64,000 nt of DNA from JAJFUE01 sp039683515 (GTDB lineage Bacteria > Sumerlaeota > Sumerlaeia > MVZB01): contig JBDKRG010000030.1 of the NCBI GenBank assembly GCA_039683515.1, forward strand, positions 6,868 to 70,867, written 5' to 3'. The notes beneath the pieces are model-generated. The model was not told the origin of the DNA, searched no databases, and was given only the letters and a program-made list of their open reading frames with translations. A program made the translations under genes and the position numbers. Shown here one piece after another: positions 1 through 8,379 of the stretch (position 1 is the first letter of the stretch; every line of letters begins with the position of its first letter).

Positions 1-2
1 CC

Positions 3-3000
3 ACGAAGCCCGAACCCAAACCGCGAAAACGGGAAACGCCCGCCATCCCCTCGATCGCGATCGACCGGCTCGTTCTGGAGCAGGTGAATTTCGACCTGCA
101 GCAGTCGGACCAGTTGCGCGTCAAGATGACCGCGCCCAGCATTGAGATCCGCAACTTCGCGCCGGGGGCGCGCGGCGATTTCGCGTTTTCGATCGAGGGC
201 TCGGCCGAACGGCCCAACGAGAAAATCGCCCACCGCGGCCGGATCACCGCCGACGGCAAGCTGAACCTGTCCGCCGACGGCAGGCAGATCGACTGGCAAT
301 CGAAGTTCAAGGCCTCGCTGACCGGGACGGCCCCGGCCCTCGAGGGCGAGCAGAAAGTGGATGTCACGGCGGCCTCCAGCGGCAGCTACAACACGGCCGG
401 CCTGCTGACGCATCGCCTGGCCATGGAGGCCAGTTCGCCGTCGGGGGCGTCCGGCTCGATCAAGCTCGACGACTCGTGGGACATGATCAAGGACATCCGC
501 AACGCGAAGCTGACGATCGACAACGTCGGCCGCGAGGCGCTCAACCCGGCCCTCGCGCTCGTGGCGCCGCTCCAGATGCAGCGCGGCGTGGTGAACGGCA
601 CCGGCGTGATCGAGACCCACGGCGAGGTGATCGGCTTCGGCGGCGACATCCAAGCCGAGGGACTCACCTTCGAGCTCGCCGACCAGAAACAGCCGACCGA
701 CGCCATGAGCCTGCGGCTGCGCCACGCGGGCGATTTCAACGCCAAAACCGATCTATTCACGCTGCGCCAGGCCGAGGCTACGCTCACGCAGGCCGATCGC
801 AGGCTGGTGCAGGCGGCGCTCGACAAGCCGCTGACGTTCGCGATCGGGCAGAACGGCAACCGGTCGACGACGGAAACCGAGGCGGTGTTGCGGGTGAAAA
901 TCGACAACCTCACGGCGCGCAACTTGAGGCCATGGCTGATGCTGGCGCGCGTCGATGCGGGCAACCAGCCGACGGCCGGCGCCCTGAACGGGGAATTCAC
1001 GGTCGGCGTGACGAGCCTGGGCGCCCGGTTGAAGGCTCAGGGTGAGTTGCGCGCCAACGAGTTGCGCCACCCGGCCCTCGGCCCCAACCCGCTCGATCTC
1101 AGGAACCAGTTCGAGATCGCGTTGACCGACTTCAACGATCTCGATTTCCGCCGCATCACGCTCGACCTGACCAGCGGGCCAAGCCCGATCGCGAAGGCCT
1201 CGCTGAGCGGCCGCGTGCGCGTGGGCCAGCAGGCGGGCGAATTTGCGCTGGACCTCGCCTCGCCCCAGGCGCTCACCGCGGCCTCGACGCTGGGGCTCAT
1301 TGCCAAGCCCGGCGAAGGGATCCGCGACGGCCGGTTGAATCTTCAGCAACAGATCAAGTTCGACATGACCCAGGGCAAAAGCTTCAGCACCGGCGAACTG
1401 GACATCGCGGGCATGGAGGTGGTCGGCAAGACCGGATCGGTGCCGCTCGGCGTCAAGGGCGACAACCGCTTCGCGTTCGACAGCAAGCGCGGCCGGTTCG
1501 ATGTCGAAAACATGCGGCTCAACCTCAGCCACCCGGGCCAGGCCCAGCCCGGCCTCGTCGAGGTCACCGGCCGCTGGGATCAGCCGCCCGCCGCCAAGGC
1601 CGGCTCGGGCCAGTTCAAGATCACCGCGAGCCGGCTGAACCTCGAGCCGTGGCTGCGCGTCACCGGCGCCGTCAGCGGGCCGAACGTCCCGGCGATCCCG
1701 TTCGAAACGGACGAACAGATCACGATCGACCCGGCCGGCAAAATACGCATCCAGGGCGACGTCAGCTTCGGCGTCGATCCCGGCCCGACGACCGCCATCA
1801 CGGCGCGCCAGCTCACGGTTCAAATCAAGCACACCATGATCCAGGCCGGCGCCCGGCTTCAGGAGGCGCAGCTGGAGCTGACCTCGCGGGCCGGCACGAC
1901 GCGGCTCGACCACGTCCTTCTGAGCGCGTCGGGCGAACTCGGCCCGGAACCCAACATCCTGTGCTCGGCGCGCGCCGAATCGCTCGACCTGAATCCCTAC
2001 CTCGCGTGGATGGACCGGCTGAGCGCGCCGGAGACGGGCGCTCCCGCCGCCGCGGCCGCCGCGAAAAAGCCGAATCCCATGAAGGGGGTTTTCGACGCCC
2101 GGCTCGACGTGGCCGATCTCACGTGGAAGGAAGGCAGGCTGAAAAATGCCAAGGGCGATTACCGCTATGAGAGGGGGGCGATGACGATCGACGTCGCCGA
2201 GGGCCTGCTCAATGACGGCCACATCAAGGCCCATGCCGAGATCGACCTGACGCGCATCGAGCCGCGCTACGCGTGGAACGTGAACATCGCGAACGCCGAC
2301 GCCAGCCGGGTGATCGGGCTGTTCGATCCCGAGCGCGCGAAACGCGTGAGCGGCAAGTTGACGGCCGACTCGCAGTGCACCGGCCAGGGCTCGGGCGAGA
2401 CGTTCAAAAACACCTTCCAGGGCAAGAACGACTTCAAGCTGACCAACGGCGAGTTGCACGGCGTCTGGCTGCTCGACATCCTCGCCAAGCAGACGCTCGT
2501 CCCGTCGTTCTCCAACATGAAATTCTTCGATTTCAGCGGCGGGATCGACGTCGCCAACAGGATCGCCAGGCTGAAAGATGTCAAGATCACCGGCCCCGAG
2601 CACCGCATCGACGTCGAGGGGCAATTCGACCTCGACGGCCAATACGACGTGGCGCTGATCCCGGCCGTCGCGACCGGCGTCGCGGAGAAAATCCGCACGA
2701 ACAAATGGCTCCCGACGCTCGTCCAAAGCGTCCCCGGCTTCATGCAGTTCCCGTTCAAGGTGATCGTCAAGGGAACCGCGAAGTCGCACACGATCATGCC
2801 GGTGCCGCGCCTGCCGGTCAACGTCGGCAACGTCGGCGAGGCGGTCGGCGGCGCGATGGGGACCATCGGCGGCGCCGTCGGCAAGGCGGTCGAAAAATTC
2901 CCCGGCTCCGGCGTCGTCACCCGCCCGATCGAGGAGCTGCGCAAGCTGAACCCGCTCGGCGCGGACCGGCAGTCCACCGGAACGCAGGAAAAAGAAGGGA

Positions 3001-3104
3001 TGATCGAGAAAATCCCGGGCCGGCAGGTGATCCAGCGGCCCGTCGAAAAACTGATCCGCCTCAGCCCGCTGCGCAAGGACAGGCGAACGTCCCCGGCGAG
3101 GTAA
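3..3104 (+). CDS. AsmA-like C-terminal domain protein, 5' end outside window
   Basis: The frame is open from base 3, so this is the C-terminal 1033 residues of a longer protein; a GTG at 84 lies inside the coding sequence and is not a credible start. The protein is a long run of short beta strands (pattern IDVEGQFDLDGQYDVALIP) with few cysteines. The conserved AsmA-like C-terminal region lies near nt 2440-2780 (ELHGVWLLDILAKQ, then FSGGIDVANRIARLKDV). AsmA/TamB/YhdP-type proteins span the periplasm and are linked to lipid transport to the outer membrane; that role is inferred from the family. The last ~90 residues are Gly/Pro/Arg-rich low complexity. No downstream gene is in the same operon. 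Confidence 0.8.
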   Translation, partial: TKPEPKPRKRETPAIPSIAIDRLVLEQVNFDLQQSDQLRVKMTAPSIEIRNFAPGARGDFAFSIEGSAERPNEKIAHRGRITADGKLNLSADGRQIDWQSKFKASLTGTAPALEGEQKVDVTAASSGSYNTAGLLTHRLAMEASSPSGASGSIKLDDSWDMIKDIRNAKLTIDNVGREALNPALALVAPLQMQRGVVNGTGVIETHGEVIGFGGDIQAEGLTFELADQKQPTDAMSLRLRHAGDFNAKTDLFTLRQAEATLTQADRRLVQAALDKPLTFAIGQNGNRSTTETEAVLRVKIDNLTARNLRPWLMLARVDAGNQPTAGALNGEFTVGVTSLGARLKAQGELRANELRHPALGPNPLDLRNQFEIALTDFNDLDFRRITLDLTSGPSPIAKASLSGRVRVGQQAGEFALDLASPQALTAASTLGLIAKPGEGIRDGRLNLQQQIKFDMTQGKSFSTGELDIAGMEVVGKTGSVPLGVKGDNRFAFDSKRGRFDVENMRLNLSHPGQAQPGLVEVTGRWDQPPAAKAGSGQFKITASRLNLEPWLRVTGAVSGPNVPAIPFETDEQITIDPAGKIRIQGDVSFGVDPGPTTAITARQLTVQIKHTMIQAGARLQEAQLELTSRAGTTRLDHVLLSASGELGPEPNILCSARAESLDLNPYLAWMDRLSAPETGAPAAAAAAKKPNPMKGVFDARLDVADLTWKEGRLKNAKGDYRYERGAMTIDVAEGLLNDGHIKAHAEIDLTRIEPRYAWNVNIANADASRVIGLFDPERAKRVSGKLTADSQCTGQGSGETFKNTFQGKNDFKLTNGELHGVWLLDILAKQTLVPSFSNMKFFDFSGGIDVANRIARLKDVKITGPEHRIDVEGQFDLDGQYDVALIPAVATGVAEKIRTNKWLPTLVQSVPGFMQFPFKVIVKGTAKSHTIMPVPRLPVNVGNVGEAVGGAMGTIGGAVGKAVEKFPGSGVVTRPIEELRKLNPLGADRQSTGTQEKEGMIEKIPGRQVIQRPVEKLIRLSPLRKDRRTSPAR

Positions 3105-3194
3105 GAAGATTTCGTGGCGGAATGTGAATCGATCCAAATCCGTGTTCACCGGTTCGATTCGGTGAAAATCCGTCGTTTTGTGTACCAGTAGTCT

Positions 3195-3285
3195 GACCAC
3201 CTGCTTGTGATGGGTTCGAGAAAGGACCTAAAGGACCCAAAGGACCAAAGGAAAAAGAGAAGAAACCCATCATGTTGACGTGGTC
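3195..3285. repeat. Imperfect inverted repeat, 22-bp arms
   Basis: The left arm (GACCAC..TGATGGGTT, 3195-3216) pairs with the right arm at 3264-3285, about 16 of 22 positions matching. The loop is purine-rich (AAAGGACCTAAAGGACC and variants). Confidence 0.6.
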
Positions 3286-3295
3286 GCCCTACTAG

Positions 3296-3577
3296 TACTA
3301 CTCTGCCAATCCGTATGATCAGCTTTCTTTTTGCGCTGAAGGCGCAAGATAAAAAAGCCTGGGGCGAAGCGAAGCGCAGCCCCAGGTCACGAACCATAAC
3401 AAACCGAAGCTCTGAAAGAGCGAGAGAAATCGGTTTCTCTCGCGCCTTCAGCGCTCCAATGCTATGGCGTCTTTTACCTGGGGCTGCGCTTCGCTGCGCC
3501 CCAGGCTGTATTCTTTCGCGCTTTCAGCGCTTAGAAGCACATGCATCACAAAACATATGACATATGGCAGAGTAGTA
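3296..3577. repeat. Nested palindromic element, copy A
   Basis: Perfect 13-bp outer arms TACTACTCTGCCA (3296-3308) and TGGCAGAGTAGTA (3565-3577) enclose a ~200-bp core. The core has hairpins GCGCTGAAGGCGC (3333-3345) and GCGCTTTCAGCGC (3518-3530). Between them are two opposed copies of a CCTGGGGC..GCCCCAGG hairpin (3358-3386, 3477-3505) and a central AGAGAAA..TTTCTCT hairpin (3409-3456). The core recurs at 49800-49997 and, shortened, at 34391-34523. No transposase gene accompanies it here. Confidence 0.8.
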
Positions 3578-3623
3578 TTAGAGCAATTGACAAAAGTTCT
3601 ACCCGAATCGAGTCGGGTGTGTG

Positions 3624-3714
3624 TCGCCCCTGCCGGGGCTCGGATCTGATATTGGGATCTCTGACCCAGGGCTGACGCCCTGGGCTAACTTATATCGCCC
3701 CTGCCGGGGCTCGG
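3624..3714. repeat. Pair of 20-bp direct repeats flanking a hairpin
   Basis: TCGCCCCTGCCGGGGCTCGG occurs at 3624-3643 and again at 3695-3714, each containing a CCCCTGCCGGGG hairpin. Between them CCCAGGGCTGACGCCCTGGG (3665-3684) is a separate perfect stem. Confidence 0.8.
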
Positions 3715-3825
3715 TGCGCATCGATCCGGTATGGGCATCCATCGCCGGAAAACTTGTGGCACTCACTCGAAATGGATTGTCTCGGCGCTCTCGGCCTGAC
3801 TCCGCGCCTCTGCGACAAGATTTAT

Positions 3826-5220
3826 TTAAAACGCGCCTTTGCCGAGAAAGACCGCGGGGACCGTCCGGATCAGGATGACGATGTCGAGCAGGAGCGTCCA
3901 GTTGCGGATGTAGTAGAAATCGTATTCGAGGTTGTAGTGCAGCGGCAGCTGTTTGCGGCCGGCGATCTGCCACAGGCCCGTGATCCCCTGCGGGACGTCC
4001 AGCCGCCGGCGCTGCCACGGCTCGTATTGGGCGACGATGAACGGCATCTCCGGCCGCGGGCCGACGAGGCTCATTTCGCCCTTGAGCACATTTAAAAACT
4101 GCGGGATCTCGTCCAGGCTCGTGCGGCGCAGGAACCGGCCCACGCGCGTGATGCGCGGGTCGGACTGGTCGCCCGGCGCGACCGCGTACGGGTTGGTCGA
4201 CGCGGCCATCGTCCGGAACTTGTGCAGCTTGAAGACCCGGCCGTCCTTGCCGACTCGCTCGTGGCTGAACAGGATCGGCCCCCTGGAGTCGAGCTTGACG
4301 GCGGCGGCGATGACCGCCCACAGCGGGAGCGTCCCGACCAGCAGCGGGACCGTAATGGCCAGGTCCATCGCGCGCTTGCAGAACTCGTCGAACGGCGTGA
4401 GCCGCCCCTGACGCAGCTGGATCACCGGGAAATCGTCGATGTCGTCGATCTTGACGTTGTCGGTGATCACCTCGAGCAGGTCGTTCTTGACGATCTTGAA
4501 ATTGACGTGGGCGGCCTCGCACAGGACCACCATGTTGAACGCGTCGTCCTGCGTGATCGACGGGATGGCGAGGAACACCTCCTCGACCCGGTGCCGCAGG
4601 AGCAGGTTCACGAGGTCGGCGCCGTCGCCGATGACGGGCACCCCGGAGACCTTGGGGCCGAGCGTGGCCGCGCGCCGGTCGATGAACCCCATCAGCTCGT
4701 AGCCGATTTCGGGGTGGTTCTGGATGCGCAGGGCGACGCGGCGGCCGGTCTCGCCCGCGCCGATGATCGCCACGCGGGTCAGCCCGTAGCCGCTCTCGCG
4801 CAGCTTTTGCTTGGTGAAGCGCAGCGCCGTGCGGCTCAGGTAGAGGTAAACCATCACGAACCCGCCCATGATGTAGATCACGGTCGGGCCGAGGTTGACG
4901 AAACGCTTGGTGGTGTGGGCGGCCGCGAGCATGACCAGCAGCACGGCGGCCGCGGCCTTGACGATGTCCCCGACCTGGTTCAGCGAGCTGATCTTGCCGC
5001 GGTGGCGATACATCTTGAAGATGGCGAGGACGGCGATCCAGATGAGCAGCAGGGCCGGCAGCGCGGCTTTGTACGCCGCCCACGGGTTGACCTGCGACTT
5101 GAAGAATTCGTTCAGCCCGTTGCGGACGCTCCACGACGCGCTCCACAGGAAGCTCAGGGCCAGGATATCGATCGCGATCAGGCAAATGGTGAGGAAGTGG
5201 CTTTTCCAAAACGACCGCAT
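3826..5220 (-). CDS. Undecaprenyl-phosphate sugar phosphotransferase (WbaP/EpsL-type)
   Basis: This 464-residue enzyme should transfer a sugar-1-phosphate from a nucleotide sugar to undecaprenyl phosphate, starting exopolysaccharide or O-antigen assembly at the inner membrane. The N-terminal half has four to five membrane segments. A central Rossmann-like CoA-binding domain follows (VAIIGAGETGRRVALRI). The C-terminal bacterial sugar-transferase domain has the conserved stretches KLHKFRTM, LRRTSLDEIPQFLNVLKGEM, SLVGPRP and GITGLWQ. I chose the ATG at 5220, just before the first membrane helix; the frame is open further upstream. No glycosyltransferase genes adjoin it, so it looks like an orphan initiating enzyme. 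Confidence 0.9.
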   Translation of the reverse strand: MRSFWKSHFLTICLIAIDILALSFLWSASWSVRNGLNEFFKSQVNPWAAYKAALPALLLIWIAVLAIFKMYRHRGKISSLNQVGDIVKAAAAVLLVMLAAAHTTKRFVNLGPTVIYIMGGFVMVYLYLSRTALRFTKQKLRESGYGLTRVAIIGAGETGRRVALRIQNHPEIGYELMGFIDRRAATLGPKVSGVPVIGDGADLVNLLLRHRVEEVFLAIPSITQDDAFNMVVLCEAAHVNFKIVKNDLLEVITDNVKIDDIDDFPVIQLRQGRLTPFDEFCKRAMDLAITVPLLVGTLPLWAVIAAAVKLDSRGPILFSHERVGKDGRVFKLHKFRTMAASTNPYAVAPGDQSDPRITRVGRFLRRTSLDEIPQFLNVLKGEMSLVGPRPEMPFIVAQYEPWQRRRLDVPQGITGLWQIAGRKQLPLHYNLEYDFYYIRNWTLLLDIVILIRTVPAVFLGKGAF

Positions 5221-5526
5221 GCGACAGGCCGATCCGTTGGTTTGCGTCCCGGTTCGCGGTCCCGCCGCCAGGCGGAATCCGCACGTATAATACAAATGCC
5301 CTATCCGCCCGCATTTCGCAATCGGCAATATGAACCGGGGAGCTCGTTGCTTCACGACAATCCGGATTTTTCACCACGGAGACACGGAGGCACGGAGAAA
5401 GCAAAAAATATTGTTCAAGGTGTTCAAGGAACCATCGCGGAGACATCCGGGGAACTCACCGCGCGGGTTCTCCGTGTCTCCGTGGTTCAATGAATCCCGC
5501 GACCGGGAGATCGGCGCTCCCGGGAT
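5221..5526. repeat. 306-bp intergenic region with ACCACGGAGACACGG inverted repeat
   Basis: The only structure I see is an inverted repeat. ACCACGGAGACACGGAGGCA begins at 5373 and pairs with TTCTCCGTGTCTCCGTGGTT at 5468-5487. The same element occurs at 13163-13235. No gene is supported. Confidence 0.75.
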
Positions 5527-5979
5527 TTACGTATATTGTCCGTAACATTCCCAGTTGCGATCTTTGGCGATATAGAATTGAATTTGGCGGCTTGGGAACT
5601 GTTTGCTGATCCGTTCTACATGGAACCGCACTTCATTTGGCCTGCGGGTGTAAAAAATGAATTCCCGCATGGAATCGCAAGAAATCGCCAGAACATGAAT
5701 GGAGTCCTGATTTGCTTCGAGCGTGGTTGTCAGGGCGTCCTCAATGGACATGATCAGTTCTGCTTCATCCGGCGTCGGTATACAATTTTCATCCAGTGAT
5801 GATACTGCAATCGCCACACCGACGCGAAACCTGTACTCGGAACCGCCGGATAAGATTTTCGCGGAATCATTCCGGCGCAAAAAGAACTGTTTGCCATCGG
5901 CCTGAAATGACCCAACCGACCATTTGCAATCCACCGGATAGGCGGGTTTGGGCTTAAAAAAGGAGAACATTTTCGCCAA
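5527..5979 (-). CDS. DUF695 domain protein
   Basis: A 150-residue soluble protein with no signal peptide. Its C-terminal half fits the DUF695 pattern: an acidic helix (MSIEDALTTTLEAN), a strand ending in REFIFYTR, and the terminal motif FYIAKDRNWECYGQY. DUF695 has no established function. I take the TTG start at 5979 because AAGGA lies 7 nt upstream; an ATG at 5970 is the alternative. It lies in a minus-strand strip of small genes, none obviously co-functional. Confidence 0.7.
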   Translation of the reverse strand: MAKMFSFFKPKPAYPVDCKWSVGSFQADGKQFFLRRNDSAKILSGGSEYRFRVGVAIAVSSLDENCIPTPDEAELIMSIEDALTTTLEANQDSIHVLAISCDSMREFIFYTRRPNEVRFHVERISKQFPSRQIQFYIAKDRNWECYGQYT

Positions 5980-6045
5980 CCATATTTCCTTGCGGCTCTT
6001 TTTGTTGTGCCAATCAGGAGATTGGCGTTCCCGGGATCAATTCTG

Positions 6046-6342
6046 TTACTTGCAGAATTTTTCCAAAGCGTTGTTAAAAATCCCCACCAAATCCGGCGCA
6101 TGGACTCCGGGCCACCTTGCAGGGTCGAAACACATGAGGTGGATGCGCAATATTCCCAAATCGTGATTGTACTTAACCCAGATATTCATGCTTTGCGGGA
6201 TCTCGTGAATGGCTTCCATGACTTCATAGATGCAACGCGGGTCGGCGTCTTTGCGCAGCGAGTAATTGCGGCAAAACACCAACGCGGCATGTAGCGTCTC
6301 GTTGGCCGCTTTCTGGATTGGAGTGGGAACTTCACCGTCCAT
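6046..6342 (-). CDS. Hypothetical protein, 98 aa
   Basis: I do not recognise this family. It is a small, soluble, mixed-charge protein with an alpha-helical N-terminus and strands with aromatic residues (NIWVKYNHDLGILRIHLMCF) ending in EKFCK. The ATG at 6342 has a strong GGAGGAA site upstream, which argues for a real gene. It lies 16 nt from the acetyltransferase gene upstream, so they are probably co-transcribed. Confidence 0.6.
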   Translation of the reverse strand: MDGEVPTPIQKAANETLHAALVFCRNYSLRKDADPRCIYEVMEAIHEIPQSMNIWVKYNHDLGILRIHLMCFDPARWPGVHAPDLVGIFNNALEKFCK

Positions 6343-6358
6343 GCGGCATTCCTCCGGA

Positions 6359-6835
6359 TCAGATGTTTTTCGATGTCATCATCAGCAGCGGTTCGAAGCC
6401 CATCTTTTTCCAGAACGCCGTCGAGATGGGATTGGCCACGACGTAGCGGGCTTCGATGCGGTGGATGCCCCGCGTGGCCAGCCACGCCTGCGCTTCCCGA
6501 AAAAGCTTCTCGCCGATCCCGCGGCGGCGGCACGACTCGGTCACGGCCAGGTCGTAGATCGCGCCGTATTCGGTGATCTCGAACACCGGCGGGTATTGCG
6601 CGATGACCGTGAAACAATACCCGACCACGATCCCCGCATGCTCCGCCACGAGAATGCACGACTTGTCCGACAGAAGATGGCTGATGAGTTGTTCCTTGAA
6701 CCACTCGTCGCCGTCGGCCGAGCGCGCGAAGAGGGGATTACACCCCGCATGGAAATCCATGAACTCGCGCCACAGACCCATGATCGCGGGCAGGTCGTCG
6801 GCGCAGGCGGTGCGGATGAGGACGTCGGTGATCAT
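6359..6835 (-). CDS. GNAT family N-acetyltransferase
   Basis: A 158-residue single-domain GNAT. The N-terminus is typical (IRTACADDLPAIMGLWREF). The acetyl-CoA loop appears as VTESCRRRGIGEKLFREAQAW, a canonical RRxGxG motif, followed by the GIHRIEARYVV strand and AFWKKMGFEPLLM. The substrate cannot be told from sequence. It starts 1 nt after the stop of the DUF4177 gene, so the two should be translationally coupled. Confidence 0.8.
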   Translation of the reverse strand: MITDVLIRTACADDLPAIMGLWREFMDFHAGCNPLFARSADGDEWFKEQLISHLLSDKSCILVAEHAGIVVGYCFTVIAQYPPVFEITEYGAIYDLAVTESCRRRGIGEKLFREAQAWLATRGIHRIEARYVVANPISTAFWKKMGFEPLLMMTSKNI

Positions 6836-6836
6836 C

Positions 6837-7037
6837 TTAACCCGCTTCGCGCTCGAAGATCATTTCGTAGAACTTTGCCAGCCCGTATGCACCCTCGCTC
6901 GGAGCGAAGATCTGGACGAGACGCCAGCCTTCCGCCGCATGCTGATGGATGATCTCCTTGTATTGCCTGGCTTCTTTTCGGACGCCGAGCCAGCCTTCGC
7001 CGATCCGGACGAACTTGTATTCGTATTTTTGAGCCAC
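6837..7037 (-). CDS. DUF4177 domain protein
   Basis: A 66-residue protein matching the DUF4177 pattern: MAQKYEYKFVRI, a helix, AAEGWRLVQIFAP, then a short strand ending FYEMIFER. The GTG start at 7037 has a strong GGAGGG site. It is the first gene of a strip followed by the GNAT, the 98-residue protein and possibly DUF695. Function unknown. Confidence 0.7.
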   Translation of the reverse strand: MAQKYEYKFVRIGEGWLGVRKEARQYKEIIHQHAAEGWRLVQIFAPSEGAYGLAKFYEMIFEREAG

Positions 7038-7107
7038 CTGATCCCTCCTTCGCTGACTGGTTCGTTATCGTTATAGCTTCAGACGGATCGGAAACCAATT
7101 GGAATTC

Positions 7108-7134
7108 CAGAGTCGGGTCGGAGACCCGACCTAC
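7108..7134 (-). repeat. GTAGGTCGGG palindrome, copy 1
   Basis: CAGAGTCGGGTCGGAGACCC followed by GACCTAC. Its reverse complement nearly matches 60361-60387, which lies inside a coding sequence. Confidence 0.8.
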
Positions 7135-7213
7135 CGGTTTGGCCTGAAGATTGCATTGAGAGGTGTTTGGGCCACGTTGACTCGATGAGATTTCTTGCGA
7201 TGGGGGCAGGGCC

Positions 7214-7309
7214 GTGAAATTTATTTTGACCTCGAAAAGTGACATGGAGATGTCGATCGCGCTCGTTGCGCTGGTGGTAATGGTTTTGAGCACGATCGTT
7301 TTAGGATAA
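7214..7309 (+). CDS. Possible 31-residue single-span membrane peptide
   Basis: A GTG codon with GGGGGCAGGG just upstream opens a 31-codon frame. It has a charged N-terminus (KFILTSKSDMEM) and one hydrophobic helix (SIALVALVVMVLSTIVLG). The good ribosome site and clean membrane span support it, but length and lack of a known relative make it uncertain. Confidence 0.3.
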   Translation: MKFILTSKSDMEMSIALVALVVMVLSTIVLG

Positions 7310-7366
7310 AAAAACACGAAGAAAAATGCAGGAATTTTGATTCTTGCTCAGCCTTGATTCTTTGGT

Positions 7367-7411
7367 GCAAACAAATGACCCGCGGCAGGACGCCCGCGGG
7401 TCGTTTGTTTC
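7367..7411. terminator. Strong symmetrical hairpin, likely terminator
   Basis: A near-perfect 17-bp stem (AAACAAATGACCCGCGG with CCCGCGGGTCGTTTGTTT) around a short loop. It ends in T-rich sequence on both strands, so it could act in either direction. On the minus strand it would follow the kinase-like gene ending at 7592. Confidence 0.55.
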
Positions 7412-7591
7412 AGGTCGCAAAACGGGAGATATAGCCAATCGAATAAGAGGAAATCGTTTGCACTTTTGGGATGCAAATAATTGCAGTCTGCGGGTTCCAT
7501 CATCGGCCCCAGTGGCGGCGGCGTTGCGCGTCGCCGGGGGCTACTCGCGCACGCACCTCCGGTGCGTTCATAAATCAAAACACGGGTCCAT

Positions 7592-8293
7592 CTATTTCCA
7601 TAGCTTGCGCCACGTCCGCGGCTTGCGCCAGCGGTAGATGTTCTTCTTCACCCAGCGGCCGGCTTTCAGATACCACGGCTGGCCGGCGATCAGCGCGCGG
7701 TCCTCGTCGTCGAGCAGATCGTCGCCGTACGAGCCCTTGATCCGCGCCAGCGTGATCCGGTCGATCCGGCGGCAGCGGCGGTAGAGGAAATTAAAAAACG
7801 GGGCGGCCCAGCCCTCGCGCCGGCGCATCGCCGTGGCGAAGTCGATCAGGACCGCGTTGCCGTCGGGGTCGATCATCAGGTTCTTGCGGCGCAGGTCGCC
7901 GTGAGCGACGCCGCGCTCGTGCATCTCGGCGACGATCCGTTTCGCGTCGGCCCAATACGCCGCCGGCGGCGGCGCGTCCTCGATCTTGGGGAGGCGCCGC
8001 GCGTCCATCAGTTCCATGATGAACGCGTCGGGGCCGGCGGTGCCGAACACCATCGGGACGCCGCGGATCCCGGCCATGTGGCGCAGCGCGCGGATCTCGC
8101 GGCCGGCGACCGGACGCGCCCACAGCCGCCGCACCCACCACGGCCGCAGCGAGAAATCCTTGAGCACCGCGGGGCGGCCTTCCCAATCGAGCGTGTAGAT
8201 GTCCGCCTGCGCCAGCGAGCGCGCGGCATGCATGCGCGAAGTGCAGCGGGCGCGGACTTCGGCATATGGGAAGTCGGGGATGGATGGAGCCAT
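7592..8293 (-). CDS. Kdo/LPS kinase-like protein (lipopolysaccharide kinase superfamily)
   Basis: A 233-residue eukaryotic-like kinase fold. A putative ATP-binding Lys is at 45 (AVLKDF), the catalytic loop HGDLRRKN is at 131-138 (Asp133, Asn138), and the metal-binding Asp151 sits in IDFATA where DFG is usual. This layout matches the Kdo kinase/WaaP/InaA branch, which phosphorylates LPS core sugars; the substrate here is inferred. The C-terminus is very basic (KKNIYRWRKPRTWRKLWK), fitting membrane association. The ATG at 8293 lacks an obvious ribosome site. A second member of this superfamily lies at 50153-51142. Confidence 0.75.
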   Translation of the reverse strand: MAPSIPDFPYAEVRARCTSRMHAARSLAQADIYTLDWEGRPAVLKDFSLRPWWVRRLWARPVAGREIRALRHMAGIRGVPMVFGTAGPDAFIMELMDARRLPKIEDAPPPAAYWADAKRIVAEMHERGVAHGDLRRKNLMIDPDGNAVLIDFATAMRRREGWAAPFFNFLYRRCRRIDRITLARIKGSYGDDLLDDEDRALIAGQPWYLKAGRWVKKNIYRWRKPRTWRKLWK

Positions 8294-8317
8294 ATGGATT
8301 TAAACCAGACAGAAATG

Positions 8318-8379
8318 GCCGGCGAGGGCGCCGGCCCCACATTTCATTTTCCATGTCGCTTCGGGCCGAAGCGACCTAC
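8318..8379. repeat. Two adjacent small palindromes overlapping the cysS 3' end
   Basis: GGCCGGCGAGGGCGCCGGCC is followed by GTCGCTTCGGGCCGAAGCGAC..CTAC at 8352-8379. The latter resembles the GTAGGTCGGG family and just reaches the cysS stop codon. Confidence 0.65.

Larger units (their letters stand above)
3105..3825. other. 721-bp gene-free region filled with palindromic repeats
   Basis: No credible gene lies here; short reading frames are translations of repeats. In order the stretch holds an inverted repeat (3195-3216 with 3264-3285), a nested element (3296-3577), and a pair of 20-bp direct repeats around a small hairpin (3624-3714). The neighbouring genes converge on it. Confidence 0.75.
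7038..7591. other. 554-bp intergenic region: repeat, small ORF, hairpin
   Basis: It holds a GTAGGTCGGG-type palindrome (7108-7134), a possible 31-codon membrane peptide (7214-7309), a strong hairpin (7367-7411), and a palindromic GCACGCACCTCCGGTGCGTTC stretch near 7549-7571. Nothing else is supported. Confidence 0.6.

Noticed and set aside
753..3200. Long open frame (815 codons) antisense to the AsmA-like gene
   Set aside because: The encoded sequence is Arg/Asp/Ala-rich with no domain, as expected from the antisense of a GC-rich gene; the plus-strand protein is clearly real.
3315..3649. Two short frames in the repeat region
   Set aside because: They translate palindromic repeat DNA; similar peptides arise from the copy at 49788-50033.
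3624..3714. Direct repeats considered as a CRISPR array
   Set aside because: Only two units with a hairpin between them; no regular spacers and no cas genes in the window.
5330..5545. 71-codon frame with FHHGDTEARRKQK
   Set aside because: It is a translation of the ACCACGGAGACACGG repeat.
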